NCBI GenBank assembly: GCA_021521415.1
Contig: JAIQDT010003013.1
Span: forward strand, 62,001-126,000
Reading direction: 5' to 3'
Source: Bidens hawaiensis
Taxonomy: Eukaryota; Streptophyta; Magnoliopsida; Asterales; Asteraceae
DNA length: 64,000 nt
The notes under the pieces were generated by a model. It had not been told where the DNA came from and searched no databases. It saw nothing but the letters and a program-made list of their open reading frames with translations. Position numbers and translations under genes: made by a program. The stretch's first letter is position 1; each line of letters begins with the position of its first letter. This document shows positions 56,301-64,000 of this stretch, piece after piece.

Positions 56301-58302
56301 TAAAAATACTTACCATAATTGTAATGTAATCTTACTTTAATTTACGTGAACATTAATTATTAACTAATACTAAAATAATAACCGCATTATTTTAGAACAC
56401 AATATTCAAATTGACATAATTTATAATAATCAATATTTAATATATCATAAATTAAAAAACCGCTTTATCGTCATTTATAAATATTATTCGGCAATACTCT
56501 CCATAATTTTAAACTCATTTCAAAATCTTTTCATAAATATTTGAAGTTTTCAAATTAACCGATTTAATTTTCATTTTTGTAATTATTTCTAAATTAATTA
56601 GTCATATTAGTAAAATTAAAACTGATTTGATTTTAATTTTTGTGATTTGACATTAACTAAAATAAGTTATCATTTTAATATTCAAAAAACTGATTGTCAA
56701 ACTAAAAATACTTACCATAATTGTAATGTAAACTTACTTTAATTTACGTGAATATTAATTATTAACTAATACTAAAATAATAACCGCGTTATTTTAGAAC
56801 ACAATATTCAAATTGACAGAATTTCTAATAATCAATATTTAATATATCATAAATTAAATAACCGTTTTATCATCATTTATAAATATTATTCGGCGCATAT
56901 GATTTAGTGAATATTATTAAAGATGACAACTTTTCATAAAATATTAATGTCACTTTCTATTTCAAAAATTAAATTAATCACATATTAATTTCTTATTGTT
57001 ATTATTTATAGTAGATTCAATTGATTATGAGATTCCACACCCGAAACATAAGTTTCTTTTTATATTCACCGTTTTAAATTTAGTTATGTATGTTCAATTT
57101 TTTTTTTTGAATTTGTTTTCACAAAATATTAATGTCACTAAATTTCTCAATAATATATAATAAACACGTATTATATTTTTATCCATTTTAACTAAAAAGT
57201 TTTTTAAACGTAATATAAATCTTATAATTATAACATCCAAACAATTTGATGGTCTAAGTCTTCATAATGTTTTAAAAAAATATTAAAAATATTTGATAAT
57301 TTATTTCTTATACGTTTATATTTTGTTTCATTGATTTTGCATCATATTTTTTCACCTTTAATTATTTTCAAAGTCAACATAAAATTTTTTAATCTTTTCA
57401 AAGTTATTTGAAAATTCATTTATTGTAAAACGTTTTCAAGTTTAACAAAATATTAATGTCAGTGATTTAAAAGTTTGTTACAAGATTGGTCAAAAAAAAA
57501 CAAAAAAAATTCATAATATTTTAAAGTTGACTAATTCCAATTTTATTATATTTTGTAACTATTTTGAAAATATTTCAAAACAGGTTGTTTTAAAAGAGTA
57601 TCAAATTTGTTAGGTATAAAATGACGGCCAAAAAAGGTTTTTATTGATATATATTTTTGGTTTAATGGTTTAAGTTAGAAAGATATTTTATGTTGTCATT
57701 TTACTTTGTTTGTTGTTATATGTTATTTTGTTTTAATAAAAACAAAAATTTAATAAAAACAACTTTATTAATGTTCAAATGTTACTCATTATTAAATATA
57801 TTATTATGGTATATTTAATTTGGATGCTATTGTTTGATTATATTTTCAGGTGGTGAAACAAAATGAGTTTCTTTTGGTAGAATGTTTGAATAAGTTGATG
57901 GTGGTTTAATATGAAAGTACATGTTTATGTCTTTTGTTGATGTTTTTTGGTTGTTCGATGTACATTAACTTATTGTAACTTTTAACTTTTAAGATCTAGA
58001 CAATGTAAATGGTTAACGTTTTAGTCCGAAAGTTTGAAGAAGTATTGTGTTGCTTGAATTTGTTGTTTAAATTTATTATGTTTGTTATGTTCAAATTAAC
58101 TTCCTGTAATTTGGAAGTTTTAATATTAAGATAACGTAAATCTATTACTTTTTGGCTGGTATGGTGATGTGTTAAGTGACAATGTAAATCTATCAAGTTT
58201 TAATAGTTAAAGAAATATATATTATGTTTGTTTAAATTGATATTTAAGTTGATTATGTTTAGTAACAAGTAATTTCATCCACGTGTTACGCGGGTATATA
58301 CC
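53340..58302. repeat. Long AT-rich non-coding repeat region
   Basis: No gene. 53520-54090 contains two copies of a roughly 350-bp unit (from CTTACTAACTCCACCATCCA at about 53557 and 53899) and many TTTTCCGGTAAG / TTTTCCGGCAAGG motifs up to 54345. 55430-56940 contains three direct copies of a 370-620 bp AT-rich unit (starting near 55498, 56117 and 56492, each with AATACTCTCCATAA and TTTTGTGATTTGACATT). The right edge is a Helitron-type 3' end, so the region may be the body of one large non-autonomous Helitron, but its 5' end was not found. Confidence 0.6.
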
Positions 58303-58307
58303 CTAGT
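58279..58307 (+). mobile_element. Helitron-like 3' terminus
   Basis: CCACGTGTTACGCGGG can form an imperfect hairpin; then TATATACC and CTAG (58303-58306) followed by T. GGGTATATACCC next to the CTAG is itself palindromic. Fits Helitron ends such as that at 44339-44370. Confidence 0.55.
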
Positions 58308-58476
58308 ATGATATTAAATGTAACCATGTGGAAGTTAAAAATGTAGTGAAAGCCCCATGTGGGCTTGATAGATCTAATTAATAAGGCTTAAGTATAGTTG
58401 GTTCATGTGATTTGTAGTTAATGATTGATTCTCAAAGTTAAGTAATTAAAAATTAGATTCTAAAGGTTCAAAATTT

Positions 58477-59292
58477 AGTGACGGATCCAGGAAATTTTCA
58501 CATAAGAGTTGGAAATGTTTTTGGTTAGTACCCTTATATATAAAAAAAAAATATACGTTTCCAGTTCGCCCGTTCAGGTCGTGTCAAATCGGTATATATT
58601 TTTTTTTACGGTTGAACCAAAAATATACATAAAATATAATTCATACTTGTTTAAATGTATATATGATATATTTTTTCCTTGTTGATATAATCGGCCACCT
58701 GGCCATTTTAAGTTGTTAACTCTAGGTTAGACATTTATACCGATTAATATTTGTTTTAAATTTTTCGTATTAAAGTAAGTTACAAAAAAGTACATATGAT
58801 CTAATAAATAGAAAAGATGATAATGTGAAATTAAATAAAATGTAAACAATAGAGAATCAAAAGAATTTATATGATTTCATGCTAAATTGAACAAAATAAT
58901 AACATAAATAAACAAACTACATTTATAGTTTTCGTTTTCATTTTTTATTTCTTATTTACTTTTGCATAATAGATGGATTTTGATGTCTAAAATTTTTAAA
59001 TAAAACCTCCATGGTATAACTCCAATAAACACTTTCATACCCAAAGTTAAGCTCATATAACTAAAATTCAGTTAGGACATCTACCACTTGTATACTTTCA
59101 AAATAACACCATTGAACCATCTCTACACAAGCTAAAGAAAAATTTTCTGGTGATGCTATTCATTCTTCTACTTTTCATTCATCACCCATCAGATTTTAAA
59201 ATTCTATAGGGGTTGGTTTCAAAATTTCACACGGGTCGGTCAAGATTTTAGCCCTATAATACTAATATTTGTTTAGGGATAGATCCGCCCCT
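58477..59292. mobile_element. Candidate TIR element with GGCGGATC-type ends
   Basis: The left end AGTGACGGATCCAG and the complement of the right end, AGGGGCGGATCTAT, are similar inverted termini about 815 bp apart. Such GGATC-type ends are common in plant DNA elements. No transposase frame and no clear target duplication. Confidence 0.45.
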
Positions 59293-60204
59293 GTTTAGAG
59301 ATATGCATTTTGTAACTATGGTGATCCTTACAAGCTCACGCCGTTAAAATTTTCAGTTAAGTCAGTGTAAATTGACTAAACTACCCTCACTATTGAAAAA
59401 ACAAAATATATAATTAGTTATCATCGTCTTAGCATGTTATTTATGCATATATTTCGTTATCATCAGTTCGATCAATTCAAATCTTGTGTGTCCAAGTCAA
59501 ATCAACCAAAAGCCATCTCCTTGACGAACTTGTATCCAGTTATAAAAAAACAAACATTTTGGACAAAAGTCCCCAAACTGATCAAACCATATGGACGATT
59601 TCGGTATTTTACTCTTTCAAATATTTATAGGGTTAAGGTGTTCATCAATTCCATTTATGTATTTGTTTTGAAGAGTTTTTCAGCTTAACCAAATTGTAGT
59701 TGAATACTGAACTAAAAACCGGATATTTTTTTTACCATGACTTGTTATTCGGCTATGCGGTGCTAAATAAAATTAGGATAAAATATTTTTATTACATCAC
59801 GGCAAGTGCTAAAACTTAAGTAACTTTTATTTGTTAGTTTCTTTATTCATATTTAACTTATTTAGATTTTTTATTTAAACAGAATAACCAATTCGCTTTT
59901 AGTAAAAACAAACAAAAACCAAATAGCAATTCAATTTGTGTAACGGTTTAAAATGGAATAATGAATATCGATACAGGGTGTTTTTCCTTTGTATATTAGA
60001 TTCGAACTCAATAGATGGAGAGAGAAAGGGGTCATTATTAATGATTTCCACATGTTTTGAATATTACACATAGGTGCTAATTTTCTATAAATAACCTTTA
60101 TAATCATTGTTTCGTACGGGTTTTCTTAATTAAAAATTAAACAATTTTCTTTTGTATAAAATAGTTTTCCTCTAGTAATTTAAAACTATTTAATATCTAC
60201 AAAA
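59293..60204. other. Intergenic, nothing recognised
   Basis: AT-rich; an 84-codon frame at 59434-59688 has no features of a gene. Confidence 0.35.
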
Positions 60205-61668
60205 CTTTTTTTTAAGAGTTAAATGTCATTTTCATATATGTGATTTATTTAATTACGCAACTTTAGTATTGTTTTTTGTATTTATTGTAACTGGATATTT
60301 GACATTTCAAAAACATTTCATTTTAGTACTACTTTTATCGCCGTCTATTTTGTCCGTTAAGTCAGAGGTAAACTGGTCATTTCGTTTATTTATTTATTTA
60401 TTTATTTTAGTTAAGTGACATTTTCATACATGTGGTTTGTTCGATTATGCAACTTTAGTATATTTTTTTAAATTAATTGCAACTGGATACTTGGATTAAT
60501 TTAGGATACATAGGCAAACGAAAAACGATATTACATGTTACATATTATAAATAAAATGTCACTAAAATACATAATGTTATGAACCGGACCCGAGCCCAAC
60601 CAGCCGGTTAAGGCAGCCCAACATGAAAATGAATCAGGAATGTCGCAGGATATATGCGAGCAAAAGAGAGCAAGTATGGGGAACGAATATGATAAATATG
60701 TGTGTTTGATCTTCTTCTCTCATCCCTGACTCTAATATCTTATTATCGAACGAACCTAGTGACTGATTTATGAATTCATCTATGTTTTGGTTGTGATTAA
60801 ACATCTGATCACTTCACATGATAGAAAATGAAAAACAACCATGAAATGATAATATAATTTTTAACCTTTTGATCTTGATTGCCAATTTTCTTTCAGTAGC
60901 TTCAAATTAAATATCGGTGTTCATCCTCGCCATTGTTCTTGCATTTTCTTCATGTGCGTTAATTTTGTTCAAAAGCCTTGTATGACAACTATATCTCTTT
61001 GACACATCGAAGGATCAAGCCAAATAACAAACCCATAGTTTCGCACCTTTCAGTATAATATCACTTAGAATAGAATTTGGAGGACCAACATTGATTAATT
61101 AAGTTAGAAGCGAACAAAATTAATATTCTAACATACCTTTATGCCACAACAATAAAAACGTCGACCATGGTTACATGACATCCAAGATGTTGAATGATGG
61201 TTAATAAACCACATGGGCAAATCACCATATCGTAATTCACAGAACTTGAAGATGAACAATGGTTAGGGTTTGAAGGATCAATGAGCAGGGGACGATATGT
61301 TCATTTTAGGGTTGGAGATGACATTATAATTTTAATATGTAATGTCTTTTTAATTTGTCTATGTATCCAAAATTAATCTAAGTATCCAGTTGCAATAAAT
61401 TCAAAAAAGAAACTAAAGTTTTGTAATTGAACAAACTATAGGTTTGAAATGACACTTCACTCAAAAGAGAAAATAAATAAAATAAACGAAATTACCAAAA
61501 TTTACTCCTGACTTAATGGATAAAATAGACGAGATTAGAAAAAAAGTACTAAAATGACGTGTTTTTGAAATGTCAGGTAGCGAATTGCAATGAATTAAAA
61601 AACGATACTAAAGTTGCATAACTGAACAAACAAAATGTATGAAAATGACACTTAACTCTTTTTTAATT
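60205..61668. mobile_element. Element with long (about 330 bp) terminal inverted repeats
   Basis: The left arm (about 60212-60540) and the right arm (about 61330-61663, complemented) share AGAGTTAA.TGTCATTTTC, GCAACTTTAGTAT, TTTCAAAAACA, TAAGTCAG and AACTGGATACTT in the same order. Each arm is itself built of two related sub-repeats of about 180 bp. The 780-bp core has no open frame. Long arms suggest a MULE or foldback element; no target duplication can be read because the flanks are T-rich. Confidence 0.65.
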
Positions 61669-62112
61669 TGTTTTCCTTATTTCTATATAAACTTAATTTT
61701 AAATTTTACGTAAGGTCTGTTTGGTATAGGTATTAGAATGGATGACGAATTGGAATACACAAGGTAATAGAATGGACAAAAGCAATGAAATTGATCATAG
61801 CATTCCATTGAAATGCTTAGTGACAATGTGGAAATGAAATGAATCATAAGTTCATAACTTTGTGTTGTTTGGTAGGTATTAAAAGATTTATGAATAAAAG
61901 AAAAATGGTAGTGAGTGGCTGTGGTGGGCGGTGATGGTGGTTGGCGGTGGTGGTCAGTAATGGTGGTGGTGGAGGGTTGTTGCTCACAATAGTTAAGTCC
62001 ATTTCTTCTCTCATTCTTACATATCGAACACTTATCTATATCCGAGGTAAAGTATTTTTTAATGCATAGAGAACAAAAAATATTATAAAACTATTATCGT
62101 TCTTAATTGTCA
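61669..62112. other. Intergenic with possible element remnant
   Basis: GGTCTGTTTGGTAT at 61716 and TTGTTTGGTAGG at 61868 resemble Tourist-type ends. 61914-61980 is a GGTGGTGGCGG-rich patch like that in the element at 26744-27566. Probably a fragment of a related element. Confidence 0.35.
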
Positions 62113-62260
62113 AGTAGAAGTGTTGCTATGTGATAGACAATAGATTACATGTGTGTACTAGTTGTTATGTTTTAGTTTCTTTACGTGATTATGTGTAAAT
62201 TATATGTGTATATATTGTACCTCTCTAGTCAATGTAAAGTGTTCACTTTCAATCCTTTCA
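62113..62260 (+). repeat. Probable 5' LTR of copia element 2
   Basis: Ends ...TCCTTTCA directly before the primer-binding site at 62261. The start (TGTTGCTATG at 62113) is a guess from the TG rule. The 3' LTR is outside the window. Confidence 0.5.
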
Positions 62261-62273
62261 TGGTATCAGAGCC
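62261..62273 (+). other. Primer-binding site of copia element 2
   Basis: TGGTATCAGAGCC, complementary to initiator tRNA-Met. Confidence 0.88.
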
Positions 62274-62368
62274 ATTAATTGTGAGTGGTTGAGTTTCTCC
62301 CTTTCTCCCTCTTCATCTTCCTTCCCAACCCTTCCTATTTCCAACCGCCACTTTCTTTCTTCTCTCTA

Positions 62369-64000
62369 ATGGCTTCTTCCTCAACAGATAATTTCCCCAT
62401 GGCTGGTGTTGGGCCTGTGCTTGCTCACAAATTGTTCTCCACTAACTACCTATACTGGAAAACAAAAATGCTATCAATCCTCTCTCTTCAACAACTCCTC
62501 CCACATGTTGATGGCACCAAAATTGCCCCTCCTCAAACTATCATCACTAATGACAAACCGTTGATAATCCCGAATATAGTCCTTGGTTACAAGCTGATCA
62601 ACGAACCATCATTCTTCTAGATGCTTCCCTTACCTAAGAAGCCCTCGCGGTCACTGTAGGTCTCACTACGGCTCATGCTATTTGGCTTGCTCTTGAAGCC
62701 GCTTTTTGCAACTCATCCGTTGAACGCTTTCAAAACTTACGCGACAACCTCCGACTTCTTCAAAAAGGTGACAAATCCGTCACCGAATTCGGTGGCTCCT
62801 TCAAAGCCATTTGCGATCAACTTCATGCTATTGGACGTCCCGTTGAACCTATGGAACAACTTCATTGGTTTCTATGTGGGCTTGGTCCTACTTTTGAAAA
62901 CTTTTCCACATCGGTTCGGTCCGTTCGCCCCATTCCCAATCTTACCAACCTATTGGCTCGTGCTGAGAGTCATGAGTTATTTGTCAAAACTCTTCATGGC
63001 TCCTCTACCCCACCTGTGGCCTTCTCAGCTTACACCCCAAACTCGCGAAATGACCGCCCATACCGTGGATGCAATAATTCATTTTCCCAATACAGGCCTA
63101 ACCGCAACCAACAACCATCTTCAAACTATCGCGGCTCAAACCGTTCCACATCATACTCTCCAAACCACAACAAACAACCTTCCACTTGTCAATTTTGTCG
63201 CACTCAAGGTCCCTGTGCCACTCAATGCCCAAAGCTCTCTACCTTTGCTACCTCTGCCTCACCGACCGAAGTACAATTGGCTAAAGCCTTCCATGCTCAA
63301 TGCTACATGAATACCACCACACCAGATTGGACATGTGACACCGGTGCATCTGACCATATGGTTCCTAACAATAATGATGTACCAAAATCTTCCCCTACTT
63401 CAGTTAACAAAGGAGTATTTTTTGGTAATAGACAATCTTTACCCATTTCTCGTATTGGTAACACCAAATTATTCAGTTCTCTTGATCTTAAAAATGCTTT
63501 AGTGGTGCCAAATCTTACCGAGAAACTTCTTTTGGTAAGTAAATTAACCGAAGACAATTATGTTGATGTTTTGTTCTCACACCCTCATTTTTATATTCAG
63601 GATCGTCAAAACAAGCAAGTTCTAGCCCAAGGGTGCCGTGAAGACGGCCTCTATGTTCTCCGTAACACACATGAAGCCTTGTTTACCATCTCTTCGTGCC
63701 CAAAAGCCTCTTTTAAATTATGGCATTCTCGCCTTGGGCATGTTAATTTTGATATTATTACTATGTTAAAAAACAATTATCATTTGTCTTTTACTTCCGT
63801 GTTACCTAAACTGGGGCTATGCTCCCCATGTGAATTAGCCAAATCTAAATGACTACCTTTTTCCAATAACACTAAACGAGTATCTACACCTCTTGAATTA
63901 GTTCATTGTGACTTGTGGGATCCTTCCAAGGTTAAATCGGGTGGTAATTTTTTGTATTATGCGGCTTTCGTTGATGATTTCTCATGGTTCACTTGGATGT
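62369..64000 (+). pseudogene. Gag-pol 5' part of copia element 2
   Basis: Gag starts at 62369 (MASSSTDNFPMAGVG) with NYLYWKTKMLSIL, then shifts frame near 62585; the new frame has a TAA at about 62631. It continues with EALAVTVGLTTAHAIW and SVTEFGGSFKAICDQLH. The zinc knuckle reads CQFCRTQGPCATQC, with proline where histidine is expected. Protease keeps CDTGASDHM (about 63330). The pre-integrase region FKLWHSRLGHVNF ... CSPCELAKSK keeps its HHCC ligands. A TGA at about 63850 interrupts just before LPFSNNTKRV. The integrase core begins (HCDLWDPSK, FVDDFSWFTW) and is cut by the window end. Confidence 0.9.

Noticed and set aside
1..64000. CRISPR arrays, bacterial operons, riboswitches
   Set aside because: No regularly spaced direct repeats with unique spacers; the content is plant nuclear DNA.

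Overview
The window is a repeat-dense, AT-rich stretch of plant nuclear DNA with one host gene that I recognise. The retroelement types (Tekay/Del-like Ty3-gypsy chromoviruses, Ty1-copia elements, a Cassandra TRIM, Helitrons, Tourist-like MITEs) and a CYP76-type cytochrome P450 with a single phase-0 intron point to a eudicot. The style of the gypsy Gag and chromodomain suggests Asteraceae. That family-level call is an inference, not a demonstration.

Layout. 1-405 is the decayed 3' end of a gypsy element running into its LTR. 1265-2330 and 2817-3900 are inverted copies of an unclassified dispersed repeat; a third copy lies at 37235-38260. 5151-12498 is a gypsy chromovirus on the + strand (extra upstream ORF, gag, protease, RT/RNase H, integrase, chromodomain-like tail, 3' LTR) with no recognisable 5' LTR. 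13855-14310 is a 5'-truncated LINE tail. 14632-15835 holds tandem Helitron-like units. 16430-23781 is a composite of a minus-strand Cassandra TRIM (5S rRNA-derived LTRs) joined directly to a plus-strand non-autonomous LTR element with 2.0-kb LTRs and a gag remnant only. A CCTGC repeat flanks the whole composite. 25205-25973 and 27567-28873 are Helitrons, the second with a Tourist-like element inserted at its 3' end. 29519-42428 is a complete gypsy chromovirus on the minus strand, with GTTAG target duplications, its own LINE insertion in one LTR and a foreign repeat in its leader. 45127-50113 is a minus-strand copia element with an integrase-core deletion. 50265-50442 is a MITE. 51117-53281 is the P450 gene. 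53340-58307 is a long AT-rich non-coding region ending in a Helitron-type 3' end. 58477-59292 and 60205-61668 are terminal-inverted-repeat elements. 62113 to the window end is the 5' part of a plus-strand copia element.

Most interesting points. (1) The P450 is open across both exons and keeps its I-helix, ExxR and PERF motifs, but the universally conserved haem-ligand cysteine is serine (Ser445). (2) Cassandra and the gag-only element look as if they entered the genome as one end-joined unit. (3) The gag-only element carries, in both LTRs, a tRNA-like A box and B box at exact tRNA spacing. This would be a Pol III promoter in an LTR, comparable in principle to Cassandra's 5S promoter. (4) That element shares PBS leader, Gag start, polypurine tract and LTR end with the 12.9-kb chromovirus in the same window, so it looks like a non-autonomous partner of that family. 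None of the retroelement polyproteins is intact: I could see a stop, frameshift, deletion or lost catalytic residue in each.
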